DNA of 64,000 bases from Comamonadaceae bacterium (GTDB lineage Bacteria > Pseudomonadota > Gammaproteobacteria > Burkholderiales > Burkholderiaceae_C): NCBI GenBank assembly GCA_013297875.1, contig JAAFIW010000001.1, forward strand, positions 1 to 64,000, read 5' to 3'. Under the pieces are notes generated by a model. It was given only the letters and a program-made list of their open reading frames with translations. It made no database searches and was not told the origin of the DNA. Below, one piece after another: positions 39,424 to 48,590 of this stretch. The first letter of the stretch is position 1. Each line of letters opens with the position of its first letter. The position numbers and the translations under genes were made by a program.

Positions 39424-40994
39424 AAACAGGCGGGCTGGTGCAGCGCACCGGCCGAACCTGCGCGGCGGCTTTGCTGGCGCTGTCTTTGACGGCTTGTGGT
39501 GACAGCATCTTTCCCTGTGCCCCTGAAAAAGACTGGGCCGTGCAGTCCCTGGGCATGGCCTTGCCCAAGCCGCCCCCTATCAACCTGAGCCAGCTGGAAA
39601 CCAACACCATTGCCGCCCATTACCGGGGCCCCATTGCCATGCTGGCCAAGTTGCAGGCGGGTGACTATGCCGCCGTGCAAGCCTATTGGGACCAGGCAGC
39701 GGCCTTGCCGACTGCGCAAGAGCAGTTTGCGGTGATTTACGAAACCATGGGTGCGCTGCAAGGGCGGGGTTTATATTTTTTGGGTGCCACAGACGCTTGG
39801 TCGCAAGCCCAGCCCAACTCACAAGCCGCGCGCTTCGTGCTGGGCTTGGTGTATGCCAAGGCTGCGTGGGAGGGGCGTGGCACGGGCCTGGCCAGAAACA
39901 CCTCCGAGCAACAGTGGCGCTTGTTCGCCCTTCGCTTCGGTCAAGCTGAAATGTTGCTGGAGGGCCTGGCTGCCCAAAAGGGTTTTTACAGCCTGGCCGC
40001 GCGTGCCGCGCTGGTGGACGGGTACTTTGCGGCAGGCCAGACCGCGCGCGGATTTGCCGTGTATGAATCGCTGATTGACAACGTGCCGCGCTTTGCGTTT
40101 CTATACCACGACGCCATGGGTTTCTTGCACCCCGCATGGGCAGACGAGGCCACCCGCAAGCGGCAGGCGCAGCGGCTGCAAGCGCTGGCTGCAGCCAACA
40201 AACTCAGCGTGATCGACAGCTTGACGTTGGCGCAAACTGCGCAAAGTTTCACTGATCCCACCGATCGTCAAATTGCGCGAAACCCCAATCCACAAGCCTG
40301 GCGGCCGTACTGGCTGGCACGTGTGAAGCAGGCACCCACGGTAGTCAACCTGCGCAATTGGCAAGACCAGGAGGTGGCCGTGAAAAACTGGTCTGCCGTG
40401 GTCGAAATTTCTGATCGCGTGCTGCTGCAAGTGCCACACCACCGCACCGCCTGGTATCTGAAAGCCTATGCCTTGAAAGAGCTGGGCCAAAACGCCCCCG
40501 CGTTTTCCGCCACCCTGGCCGCTGCGGTGCTGGGTCAGGACACGGCCATGACGCAACTGATTGATTCGCACATTCAAGGCAGTCTGGGGCGCACCGCCAA
40601 AGACTTCACCGGCATGTATGAATACTGCAAGCTGGGTGCCGCGCTGGGCCTGCCCGCTGCGGCCAACTGCATGGCATCGGCCCACGTGGAAGGCTTTGCA
40701 GGCGTGCCCGTGGACGAGGCGCAGGCAGGCAGCTGGTATCTACAAGCGGCGCGCGGCGGCTATGCCAATGCCCAGCACGACCTGGCCGTCAAGTTGCCGG
40801 CTTTGGTGCCAGGGTCTGCGCAGGCCAAGCAAGCCGCGTATTTCTGGCTGAGCCAGGCGGCCAGCCAAGGCCAGCCGTTTGCACAAACCAAACTGGCGGC
40901 CCAGCCCAAACCGCCGCGCAGCTGGGGCTGCAAAGCGCAAGATCTCGCTACGCAGTCGAGCGATTGGTACGCACGTTTTTTAGAAAATTTTTAA
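39420..40994 (+). CDS. Lipoprotein with Sel1/TPR-like repeats, inside the trp operon
   Basis: 524 aa from GTG 39420, which overlaps the trpD stop. A lipoprotein signal with lipobox LTACG (Cys26) follows [11 protein letters not shown]. The middle contains TPR-like helix pairs ([20 protein letters not shown]). The C-terminal part has Sel1-type units ([60 protein letters not shown]). An envelope scaffold or assembly role is likely in general terms; specific function unknown. It lies between trpD and trpC and is translationally coupled to trpD, an unexpected companion for tryptophan synthesis. Confidence 0.8.
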   Translation: MKTGGLVQRTGRTCAAALLALSLTACGDSIFPCAPEKDWAVQSLGMALPKPPPINLSQLETNTIAAHYRGPIAMLAKLQAGDYAAVQAYWDQAAALPTAQEQFAVIYETMGALQGRGLYFLGATDAWSQAQPNSQAARFVLGLVYAKAAWEGRGTGLARNTSEQQWRLFALRFGQAEMLLEGLAAQKGFYSLAARAALVDGYFAAGQTARGFAVYESLIDNVPRFAFLYHDAMGFLHPAWADEATRKRQAQRLQALAAANKLSVIDSLTLAQTAQSFTDPTDRQIARNPNPQAWRPYWLARVKQAPTVVNLRNWQDQEVAVKNWSAVVEISDRVLLQVPHHRTAWYLKAYALKELGQNAPAFSATLAAAVLGQDTAMTQLIDSHIQGSLGRTAKDFTGMYEYCKLGAALGLPAAANCMASAHVEGFAGVPVDEAQAGSWYLQAARGGYANAQHDLAVKLPALVPGSAQAKQAAYFWLSQAASQGQPFAQTKLAAQPKPPRSWGCKAQDLATQSSDWYARFLENF

Positions 40995-40996
40995 CC

Positions 40997-41815
40997 ATGT
41001 CTGACATCCTCAATCAAATCATCGCCGTCAAGCGCGAAGAAATCGCCGCTGCCCAGCGCCGCCAACCATTGGAAGCCGTGCGAGCCGATGCGCACAGCCG
41101 CGTGCTGACGCGCGACTTTGTCGGTGCGCTGCGCGCCAAAATTGCCGCTGGCCACAGCGCGGTAATTGCCGAGATTAAAAAAGCCAGCCCCAGCAAAGGC
41201 GTGCTGCGCGAAGACTTTATTCCCGCTGACATTGCGCAAAGCTATGCCGAGGGCAATGGCAAAAAAGGCGCTGAGCTGGTCAACGCCGCCTGCCTGTCGG
41301 TGCTGACCGACAAGCAGTTTTTCCAGGGCCAGGTCGACTATTTGAAGCAGGCCCGCGCCTCGTGCGACCTGCCGGTGCTGCGCAAAGACTTCATGGTCGA
41401 TGAATACCAGATTTACGAGTCGCGCGTGATGGGAGCCGATGCCATTTTGCTGATTGCCGCCTGCCTGGACGATGCACAAATGGCCCACCTGGAGGCCGTA
41501 GCCCACAGCCTGGACATGGCGGTGCTGGTCGAGGTGCACGACAGCGCCGAGCTGGCCCGCGCGCTCAAGCTGAAAACCCCGCTGATCGGCATCAACAACC
41601 GCAACCTGCGCACCTTCGAAGTGAGCCTGGACAACACCCTGGCTCTGCTGGCCGATGTACCGAAGGACCGCTTGCTGGTCACCGAATCGGGCATTCACAG
41701 CGCCGCCGACGTGCAGCGCATGCGGGCCGCTGGCGTGCATGCGTTTTTGGTGGGCGAGGCCTTTATGCGCGCAGACGAACCCGGACAAGCGCTGGCGCAG
41801 TTGTTTGTCTTATGA
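40997..41815 (+). CDS. trpC: Indole-3-glycerol phosphate synthase
   Basis: 272 aa from ATG 40997, two bases after the lipoprotein stop. TIM-barrel enzyme converting CdRP to indole-3-glycerol phosphate. Motifs: [64 protein letters not shown] and [15 protein letters not shown]. Monofunctional (no TrpF fusion). trpF, trpB and trpA are elsewhere, as is usual in Burkholderiales. Confidence 0.97.
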   Translation: MSDILNQIIAVKREEIAAAQRRQPLEAVRADAHSRVLTRDFVGALRAKIAAGHSAVIAEIKKASPSKGVLREDFIPADIAQSYAEGNGKKGAELVNAACLSVLTDKQFFQGQVDYLKQARASCDLPVLRKDFMVDEYQIYESRVMGADAILLIAACLDDAQMAHLEAVAHSLDMAVLVEVHDSAELARALKLKTPLIGINNRNLRTFEVSLDNTLALLADVPKDRLLVTESGIHSAADVQRMRAAGVHAFLVGEAFMRADEPGQALAQLFVL

Positions 41816-41818
41816 TTT

Positions 41819-41885
41819 TTGCTACATAAACAATAGCTGGTTGAGCTTATGGGACGTGCACGTGAAGCCGATTTGGCACTGATTC
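41819..41885 (+). repeat. Dispersed ~60-bp repeat, copy 11 (supplies the ung start)
   Basis: GCTACATAAACAATAGCTGG then TTGAGCTTATGGGACGTGCA, CGTGAAGCCGATTTGGCAC. With copy 16 (56974) it forms a subfamily in which CTTATGGG..GTGCACGT replaces the usual sequence. The ATG at 41849 is the start of ung. Confidence 0.75.
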
Positions 41886-42604
41886 AAGGAAAATCCGACC
41901 CGTTGACGGGCTGGAGCCCGGCGCACTGGCCAGTTGCGCCCGACTGGGTGCCCAGCGTCAGCGCGTTCCTGTCCAGCCCGGTGGGCCAGCAACTGGCCCG
42001 CTTCATCCAGCAACGCCTGCAAGCCGGTGCCGTGGTCTACCCCGCGCAGCCGTTTCGCGCACTGCAACTCACACCGCTGTCCGCCGTGCGCGTGGTCATC
42101 CTCGGGCAAGACCCCTACCACGGCCCCGGCCAGGCTGAGGGCCTGGCCTTCTCGGTGGCCCCCGGCCAGCGCCTGCCGCCCTCGCTGCGCAACATCTTCA
42201 AAGAGCGCCAGCGCGACCTGGGCTTGCCCCCGCCTGCGCAGGGCTCGCTCGTGGGCTGGGCGCAACAAGGCGTGCTGCTGCTCAACACCTGCCTGACGGT
42301 GGAACAAACCCAACCCGCCAGCCACGCCCGCCAGGGCTGGGAAGCGCTGACCGACGCGCTGATTGCTGCGGTGGCGGCGCGACCGGTTCCGTGTGTGTAT
42401 TTGCTGTGGGGCGCACATGCCCAAGCCAAAGCCGGGTTGATTCAGACCACAGCGGCAGCGCATGGTCAGCAAACCTTGGTTCTGCAAGCCAACCACCCTT
42501 CCCCCCTATCGGCCAACCGCCCACCCGTACCATTCATCGGCTGCGGGCATTTGTCGCAAACGCAGGCGTGGTTGGCACAGCGGGGGGTTTCGGTGTTGTT
42601 CTAG
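41849..42604 (+). CDS. ung: Uracil-DNA glycosylase
   Basis: 251 aa. It excises uracil from DNA. Water-activating Asp88 in ILGQDPYHGPGQAEGLAFS; NTCLTVE; and His216 in NHPSPLSANRP, all family 1 UDG motifs. The first ~12 residues (MGRAREADLALI) are encoded by the dispersed repeat copy upstream, and only a weak GGTTGAG precedes the ATG, so the start was probably re-created by that insertion. No alternative methionine precedes the conserved region. Confidence 0.96.
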   Translation: MGRAREADLALIQGKSDPLTGWSPAHWPVAPDWVPSVSAFLSSPVGQQLARFIQQRLQAGAVVYPAQPFRALQLTPLSAVRVVILGQDPYHGPGQAEGLAFSVAPGQRLPPSLRNIFKERQRDLGLPPPAQGSLVGWAQQGVLLLNTCLTVEQTQPASHARQGWEALTDALIAAVAARPVPCVYLLWGAHAQAKAGLIQTTAAAHGQQTLVLQANHPSPLSANRPPVPFIGCGHLSQTQAWLAQRGVSVLF

Positions 42605-42628
42605 CCTGAGGCTGAGGCTGGTGAATGC

Positions 42629-42703
42629 TGGTACCACCGACGGGAATCGAACCCATATCTAGCGCTTAGGAGGCGCTCGTTCTATCCATTGAACTACGGC
42701 GGC
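42629..42703 (-). tRNA. tRNA-Arg (anticodon CCU)
   Basis: The minus strand folds into a cloverleaf: acceptor GCCGCCG with CGGTGGT, D arm GTTCAATGGATAGAAC, anticodon stem AGCGC/GCGCT with loop CTCCTAA (anticodon CCT, plus-strand 42668-42670), T arm GGGTTCGAATCCC, and encoded CCA. The length is 75 nt. Confidence 0.95.
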
Positions 42704-42911
42704 ACAGGCGGCGAATTCTATTCGTCGCTGCTCTCCGCCGTTATGGCCGTTATGCAGCACCTCACTCCCGGCCTTCCTTTGACCTCGATTTTGGGTTCCG
42801 GCGCGGAACGGGCTTACGCGGCAACCACATGCAGTCTCCGGGCATACCGCAATCGAGGTCAGAGCAAAATTTCGTACTGGCTGCTCGCGCTCTGGTGTGC
42901 ACCGCGTCCTG

Positions 42912-42932
42912 AATTTTGATCTGACCCCGAAT
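42912..42932 (-). repeat. REP-like site, distant copy
   Basis: AATTTTGATCTGACCCCGAAT shares TGATCTGACCCC, in inverted orientation, with the left flank of the transposase unit at 7102-7129, about 36 kb away. It lies 26 bp from dispersed repeat copy 12. Confidence 0.7.
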
Positions 42933-42957
42933 GCTTGCGGCTGTTTCGAGGGTTCAG

Positions 42958-43022
42958 TCACTACGATTTTGATAGCTGCTTGAGCAATAAACACATGGGC
43001 TGGTGGTTGTTTTAGCTCATAT
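42958..43022 (+). repeat. Dispersed ~60-bp repeat, copy 12
   Basis: CACTACGATTTTGATAGCTG then CTTGAGCAATAAACACATGG GCTGGTGG. The core differs from copy 2 at a single position. It ends just before the stop of the giant repeat protein gene. Confidence 0.9.
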
Positions 43023-43028
43023 TGGCGC

Positions 43029-46000
43029 TCAGAACCAGAAATTCCCTGGTTGCAGGTCTGGCGGCAAGCCCACGAGGGTCAGCGGCATATTGCCTGCGCC
43101 ACCCGTCACCGCAATGCTGCCGTTAGCCAAGCCATCGGCATCAAATTGCCCGCCATCGGTGATCGCAAAGTCAATACGCACCTTGTCGCCCACCGTTTCA
43201 ATTGCGGTGGCGATGTTGTTCCACGCACCGTTGGCGGTTTTGATCCAGTAGCCATTGGGGTTGGTATTGGCGTCTACAAAGATGCTGAAGGTCTCGGTCT
43301 GCCCAGTGCTGCCAATTCCAGCGTTGAAGCTGATGGGGTTGAACTGGCTGGTGCCGTTGGGCAGGTTGGACGGTGGGGCTTCAAACTTGAAGTTGGTGAT
43401 CAGCGCCTGGCCCGGGTCGGTGTCGGTGATGCCTTTGTTGGAATCGGCCACCACGGTCACGAAACGGGTTGTGTTGGGCACTGGGGCTGATGCGACGTTG
43501 GCTTGGGTGCTGTCCAGAATGCCATCGCCATTGCCGTCGCCGGTTTGATCAGTGGGTGTCAGTGGTCGAACCAGGATTTCTTGGGCGTTGGGCACGCCGT
43601 CGCTGTCGGTGTCCAGGCTGGGGGCCGGGGCCGGTGGTGCAGGCGGTGGTGGTGGGGCAGCGGTGTTGTTGGTGGCGGGTATGGCGGCCAGCGTGGCGGC
43701 GTCGTTGCCTGCGGCGTCTTGAATGGCGTTGGCGTCGTTGCCTGCGGTCGGGTCGGTATAGGCCACCTGGATGAACTGGCCGAAGCTGATGGGGCTGGTC
43801 AGTGTCAAGGTGACGGTTTTGGCGGCAGCGTTGACGGTGACGCCGGTCACGGCGTTGGGGCTGCCGCCGGTGGTGACGGCAAAGGCACCGGGAGCGGGCA
43901 CGTTGACGGCGTCCAGGTTGCCTACGTCGGTGTAGGTCATCACCAGCACATTGCCCAGGGCTGCGGCGCTGGCAAAGACGGGGGGTGCCGTGTCAATCAC
44001 GATGGCTTTGTTGGCTCCCAGGGAGTTGGCCGCGCCGGGCGCTACCAGGGTCAAGGTTCCCGCGTTGCCTGCTGCATCGGCAATCGTGCCGCCGTTCAAG
44101 GCCAAGGCGGTGGTGCTTTGGTAGTCCAGGTCGGCGGATGCGTCGCCTGCCTGCACGGTGTAGGTGAAGGTGAGGGTGTTGGTGCCACTGCCGCTGGCGT
44201 AGTTGACCACCCGATCGATCGTGCCGGTTTCTAGCGTGAGCTGGGGCGTGCCGGTGACGGTGACGGCTTCGCTGAAGCTGATTTGAATGCTGACGACTGC
44301 GCCAGTGGCATAGGTGGCGTTGGCGGTGCTGCTGTTTACACCGGTCACGGTGGGGGCCAGGGTGTCGATGGCCAGTGTGGGTGTGGTGCCTGCTGCTCCG
44401 GTGTTGCCTGCTGTATCGGTGTAACTAGCCGCCGCTACCGTGATGCTGGCGTTGGCTGTGGTGTTGGCGGCGGGCGTGAAGGTGGCGGTGCGGGTCAGGC
44501 CTGCACCGCTGATGGCTCCCAGGGTGCCGCCGGTGGTAAAGATGTCGCCCGCTGAGAAGCTGGCTCCGGGGTCTTCGCTGAAGGTGAAGGTGATGGTGGC
44601 GGTTTCGCCAATCTTCACAGCAGCGACGTTGCTGGTGATGGTGACGGTTGGGGCCAGGGTGTCGATGGCGAGGGTGGGGGTGGTGCCTGCGCTGCCCGTG
44701 TTGCCTGCTGCATCGGTGTAGCTGGCTGCACCAACCGTGATGCTGGCGTTGGCCGTGGTGTTGGCGGTGGGCGTGAAGGTGGCGGTGCGGGTCAGGCCTG
44801 CACCGCTGATGGCTCCCAGGGTGCCGCCGGTGGTGGTGATGTCGCCTGCCACGAAGCTGGCTCCGGGGTCTTCGCTGAAGGTGAAGGTGATGGTGGCGGT
44901 TTCGCCAATCTTCACAGCAGCCACGTTGCTGGTGATGGTGACGGTTGGGGCCAGGGTGTCGATGGCGATGGTGGGCGTCGTGCCTGCACTGCCGGTGTTG
45001 CCTGCCGCATCTGTATAACTTGCATTCGCCACTGTGATGCTGGCGTTGGCCGAGGCGGTGTTGGCGGTGGGCGTGAAGGTGGCGGTGCGGGTCAGGCCTG
45101 CACCGCTGATAGCTCCCAGTGAGCCGCCGGTGGTGGTGATGTCACCGGCCACGAAGCTGGCTCCGGGGTCTTCGCTGAATGTGAAGGTGATGGTGGCGGT
45201 TTCGCCAATCTTCACGGCGGCAACGTTGCTGGTGATTGACACCGTAGGGGGCACGGTGTCAATCACGATGTTGGCGTTGGCCCCCAGCGAGCCGGCTGCG
45301 CCGGGCGCGGCCAGGGTCAGGATGGCGTTGTTGCCTGCGGCATCCCGGATCGTGCCGCCGTTCAAGGCCAGGGCGCTGGCGCTGAACTGATCCAGGTCGG
45401 CACTGGCATCTCCGGCTTGCACGGTGTATTGAAAGCTCAAGGTGCTGGTGCCCGAGCCGCCTGAGTAAGTGGCGTTGCGGTCGGTGGCACCGGTTTCCAG
45501 GGTCAAAGTAGGTGTGCCGGTGACGATCACGGCTTCGTTAAAAGCCACCGTCAGGGTGATCACACTGCCCACGCCATAAGCGCCGTTGGCGGTGGTGGAG
45601 TTCACGGGAGCGACCGGGTTGGCGGTGTTCAGTTGCACCTGAGTCTGACCAACACTCCCGCCAATCAGGGCATCCAGGTCACCGTCACCGTCGATGTCGA
45701 CAAAGCTGGGGCTGGCAAACCGAAAGATACCGCCGAACACCCGGATCAGGCCGTAGGGGTTAGTGGTAGGCGCTGCGAAAGCAGGGCTGGTGGCGCTGCC
45801 GGTGTTTAGTTGCACAGTGGTATTGCCAAAATAGTTGCCAATGAAGGCATCCAGATCACCGTCACCATCGATGTCCACAAAGCTGGGGCTGGGCTGCAGG
45901 CCCACATTGGCCAGGCCATAGGGGTTGGTGGTGGCCGCTGCGAAGGCCGGGCTGGTGGCGCTACCGGTGTTCAGTTGCACCAGGGTGTTGGCATTGTTAC

Positions 46001-48029
46001 CAATCAAGGCATCCAGGTCACCGTCACCGTCAATGTCGACCAAGCTAGGGCTGGCGAAGGTGCCCACATCGTCAAGGCCATAAGGGTTGGGGGTGGCCGC
46101 TGCAAAGGCCGGGCTGGTGGTGCTACCGGTGTTTAGTTGCACCACGGTGTTGCCATCGCCGTTGCCAATCAAGGCATCCAGGTCGCCGTCACCATCAATG
46201 TCAACAAAGCTGGGGCTGGCCAAGTAGCCCACATCGGCCAGGCCGTAGGGGTTGGTGGTGGCCGCTGCAAAGGCCGGGCTGGTGGCGCTACCGGTATTCA
46301 GTTGCACCACCGTGTTACCACGGTCGTTGCCAATCAAGGCATCCAGGTCACCATCCCCGTCGATGTCTACAAAGCTGGGGCTGGCGGAATTGGCCACAGT
46401 GGCCAAACCGTAAGAGGTAAAGGCGAAGCCTGGAAAGTTGATCGGGCCGAAGAGGGTGCCGCGGGGAGCTACTGTGTCAACCAGGTTGTTGGTCACCGCC
46501 GTGGCAGCCAGGCTGGCCGCGTCGTTGCCTGCGGCATCCTGAATCGCGTTGGCATCGTTACCAGCACTGGGGTCGGTGTAGGCCACGGTGACGGTTTGGC
46601 CCACTGTGACAGCGGTGGTTAGCGTGAGGGTGACGGTTTTGGCGGCGGCGTTGACGGCGACCGCTGTGACGGCGTTGGGGTTGCCTGCGGTGAGCACGGC
46701 AAAGCTGCTGGCCGCTGGCGTGTTGGCCGCATCGAGCGTGGTCGCCTCAAGGTAGGTCATCACCAATTGGTTGCTGATGACTTTGGCACTGGCAAAAACT
46801 GGGGCTGTGCCGTCAATCACGATGGCTTGGTTGGCCCCCAGCGAGCCAGTTGCGCCGGGTGCGGCCAGGGTCAGGATGGCGTTGTTGCCCGCGGCGTCTG
46901 CAATCGTGCCGCCATTTAGGGCCAGGGCGCTGGCGCTGACTTGGTCCAGGTCGGCGCTGGTGTCGCCAGCTTGCACGGTGTATTGAAAGCTCAAGGTGCT
47001 GGTGCCCGAGCCACTGGAGTAAGCGGCGTTGCGGTCGGTGGTGCCGGTTTCCAGCAGCAAAGTGGGTGCGCCGGTGACTATCACGGCTTCGTTGAAGGCT
47101 ACTGTGAGGGTGATCACGCTGCCTGCGCCGTAGCTGCCATTGGCGTTGGTGGCGTTGACGGGGGCCAGCGGGTTGGCGGTGTTCAGTTGCACCACGGTGT
47201 TGCCCTGCAAATTGCCACTGAAGGCATCCAGGTCGCCGTCACCGTCGATGTCTACAAAGCCCGGGCGCTGGAAGTTGCCACTACTCAAGCCGAAGAAGTT
47301 GGTGATGTCAAACTGAAAGGCCGGGCTGGTGGCGCTGCCGGTGTTCAGTCGCACCACGGTGTTGCCACTGTTGTTGCCAATGAAGGAATCCAGGTCACCG
47401 TCACCGTCTATGTCTACAAAGCTGGGACTGGCGTAAAAGCCCACATCGCCCAGGCCATAGGGGTTGGTGGTGGCCGCCGCAAAGCCGGGGCTGGTGGCGC
47501 TGCCGGTGTTCAGCTGCACCAGGGTGTTGCCATAACGTTCGCCAATCAAGGCATCCCGGTCACCGTCACCGTCAATGTCGACCAAGCTGGGGCTGGCATA
47601 TTGGCCCACACCGGACAGGCCGTAGGGGGCGGAGGTGATCGCGGCAAAGGCTGGGCTGGTGGCGCTGCCGGTGTTCAGTTGCACCACGGTGGTGCCAGTC
47701 CGGATGCCAAAAAAAGCATCCAGATCCCCGTCACCGTCAATGTCTACAAAACTGGGGCTGGCGCTGGCGTTGATGCCAACGGCCAGGCCGTAGGGGCTGG
47801 TGGTGGCCGCGGCAAAGGCCGGGCTGGTGGCGCTGCCGGTGTTCAGCTGCACCACGGTGTTGCCAGCATCGTTGCTAATCAAGGTATCCAGGTCACCGTC
47901 ACCGTCAATGTCCACGAAGCTTGGGGTGGTGCGGCCGCCGGCATCTACCAGGCCATAGGGGTTGGTGGTGGGCGCGGCGAAGTGGGTCGGGCCGATGAGG
48001 GTGCCGCGGGGGCGGGTGGTGTCTGCCAA
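43029..48029 (-). CDS. Giant FG-GAP / Ig-like repeat protein (putative extracellular)
   Basis: 1666 aa. The start is TTG at 48029, six bases after a perfect AGGAGG; an upstream ATG in frame has no such site. Layout by residue: five FG-GAP/VCBS-like repeats (~10-286) with the calcium motif DIDGDGDLD; an Ig-like domain (~287-405); a SwmB-like domain (~407-515); five more FG-GAP repeats (~520-803); an Ig-like domain (~805-922); three near-identical Big_12-type domains (~923-1228); an Ig-like domain; a second SwmB-like domain (~1348-1455); a DTDSDG/GDGNGDG calcium linker; and a choice-of-anchor U-type C-terminus (ITDGGQFDADGLANGSI). No Sec signal peptide, RTX repeats or membrane anchor is visible, so the secretion route is unclear. 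Probably an adhesin or matrix protein. Confidence 0.88.
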   Translation of the reverse strand: MADTTRPRGTLIGPTHFAAPTTNPYGLVDAGGRTTPSFVDIDGDGDLDTLISNDAGNTVVQLNTGSATSPAFAAATTSPYGLAVGINASASPSFVDIDGDGDLDAFFGIRTGTTVVQLNTGSATSPAFAAITSAPYGLSGVGQYASPSLVDIDGDGDRDALIGERYGNTLVQLNTGSATSPGFAAATTNPYGLGDVGFYASPSFVDIDGDGDLDSFIGNNSGNTVVRLNTGSATSPAFQFDITNFFGLSSGNFQRPGFVDIDGDGDLDAFSGNLQGNTVVQLNTANPLAPVNATNANGSYGAGSVITLTVAFNEAVIVTGAPTLLLETGTTDRNAAYSSGSGTSTLSFQYTVQAGDTSADLDQVSASALALNGGTIADAAGNNAILTLAAPGATGSLGANQAIVIDGTAPVFASAKVISNQLVMTYLEATTLDAANTPAASSFAVLTAGNPNAVTAVAVNAAAKTVTLTLTTAVTVGQTVTVAYTDPSAGNDANAIQDAAGNDAASLAATAVTNNLVDTVAPRGTLFGPINFPGFAFTSYGLATVANSASPSFVDIDGDGDLDALIGNDRGNTVVQLNTGSATSPAFAAATTNPYGLADVGYLASPSFVDIDGDGDLDALIGNGDGNTVVQLNTGSTTSPAFAAATPNPYGLDDVGTFASPSLVDIDGDGDLDALIGNNANTLVQLNTGSATSPAFAAATTNPYGLANVGLQPSPSFVDIDGDGDLDAFIGNYFGNTTVQLNTGSATSPAFAAPTTNPYGLIRVFGGIFRFASPSFVDIDGDGDLDALIGGSVGQTQVQLNTANPVAPVNSTTANGAYGVGSVITLTVAFNEAVIVTGTPTLTLETGATDRNATYSGGSGTSTLSFQYTVQAGDASADLDQFSASALALNGGTIRDAAGNNAILTLAAPGAAGSLGANANIVIDTVPPTVSITSNVAAVKIGETATITFTFSEDPGASFVAGDITTTGGSLGAISGAGLTRTATFTPTANTASANASITVANASYTDAAGNTGSAGTTPTIAIDTLAPTVTITSNVAAVKIGETATITFTFSEDPGASFVAGDITTTGGTLGAISGAGLTRTATFTPTANTTANASITVGAASYTDAAGNTGSAGTTPTLAIDTLAPTVTITSNVAAVKIGETATITFTFSEDPGASFSAGDIFTTGGTLGAISGAGLTRTATFTPAANTTANASITVAAASYTDTAGNTGAAGTTPTLAIDTLAPTVTGVNSSTANATYATGAVVSIQISFSEAVTVTGTPQLTLETGTIDRVVNYASGSGTNTLTFTYTVQAGDASADLDYQSTTALALNGGTIADAAGNAGTLTLVAPGAANSLGANKAIVIDTAPPVFASAAALGNVLVMTYTDVGNLDAVNVPAPGAFAVTTGGSPNAVTGVTVNAAAKTVTLTLTSPISFGQFIQVAYTDPTAGNDANAIQDAAGNDAATLAAIPATNNTAAPPPPPAPPAPAPSLDTDSDGVPNAQEILVRPLTPTDQTGDGNGDGILDSTQANVASAPVPNTTRFVTVVADSNKGITDTDPGQALITNFKFEAPPSNLPNGTSQFNPISFNAGIGSTGQTETFSIFVDANTNPNGYWIKTANGAWNNIATAIETVGDKVRIDFAITDGGQFDADGLANGSIAVTGGAGNMPLTLVGLPPDLQPGNFWF
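44345..45238 (-). repeat. Three tandem ~297-bp repeats encoding Big_12-like domains
   Basis: Units of 297-300 bp begin at about 44345, 44642 and 44939. They are nearly identical in DNA, encoding ITSNVAAVKIGETATITFTF SEDPGASF and following residues. DNA-level identity implies recent duplication or gene conversion. Confidence 0.9.
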
Positions 48030-48130
48030 GGTGAACCTCCTGGTGCAGTGTGCGAAGTGTTGCATTCGCAACACAAAACTGCAAAAGAATATACCTATTT
48101 ACCAAGGGCACGGCTCATATTGAAGGTGGA

Positions 48131-48195
48131 CCGCTTTCATTTTTATAGCCGTTTAAGGAATTTTTACCTGGATTGGCAGTTGATTTGGCGTGAAA
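48131..48195 (+). repeat. Dispersed ~60-bp repeat, diverged copy 13
   Basis: CGCTTTCATTTTTATAGCCG then TTTAAGGAATTTTTACCTGG and ATTTGGCGTGAAACGG. The core is diverged, but the 3' half matches copy 14. Confidence 0.7.
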
Positions 48196-48330
48196 CGGCT
48201 CGCTGTGATGGGATGTCTGGGAGGGAGACAACAGAACACAGAGGCACAGAGGAAAGAGGAGCCGGCAATGTGCAGACATTCGAGATTTCATGAAAACCTC
48301 CGGCTGCCTATTTGCCTCAGTGCAATGCTC

Positions 48331-48396
48331 TTATTTCAATAGCTGCTTGAGCAATGATTACCTGGGCTGTTGGCTGATTTGGCTTGAAACGGATCG
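48331..48396 (+). repeat. Dispersed ~60-bp repeat, copy 14
   Basis: TGCTCTTATTTCAATAGCTG then CTTGAGCAATGATTACCTGG GCTGTTGGCTGATTTGG and CTTGAAACGG; together with copy 13 it shows the full 3' extent of the element. Confidence 0.85.
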
Positions 48397-48590
48397 CTGT
48401 GATAAACGTCCGGGAGACGGTCAATAGAACACAGAGGCACAGAGGTAAGAGGAGGCGGCAATGTGCAGATACTCAAGAGATTTCACGAAAACCTCCTCTT
48501 CCCTCTTCCCTCTTCCCTCTTCCCTCTTCCCTCTGTGCCTCTGTGTTTTGTTTTGTTTCCAGGTGCCGCGCACCAGCGGCGCGTCATTCA

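Larger units (their letters stand above)
42704..43028. other. 325-bp gap with repeats only
   Basis: No gene is seen. It contains an inverted pair TGACCTCGAT (42780-42789) / ATCGAGGTCA (42852-42861), a REP-like site at 42912-42932 and dispersed repeat copy 12. TAGAAT at about 42716-42721 (minus strand) could be the -10 of the tRNA promoter. Confidence 0.5.
48030..48590. other. 560-bp intergenic block: duplicated repeat module and heptamer microsatellite
   Basis: No gene is seen. A module of about 170-180 bp (48120-48300) recurs at about 48325-48495: a dispersed repeat copy, then GAACACAGAGGCACAGAGG, AAGAGGAG, CGGCAATGTGCAGA and ATTTCA.GAAAACCTCC. The second copy runs into five CTTCCCT heptamers (48498-48532) and an inverted CCTCTGTGCCTCTGTGTT (48533-48551). 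The giant gene's promoter should lie here. Confidence 0.7.

Noticed and set aside
44345-45238. CRISPR-like array
   Set aside because: The ~297-bp units are coding Ig-like domains without short spacers.
45810-48293. Long plus-strand frames over the giant repeat protein
   Set aside because: They consist of repetitive GGG/GVA-type antisense translation of the FG-GAP and Ig-like repeats.
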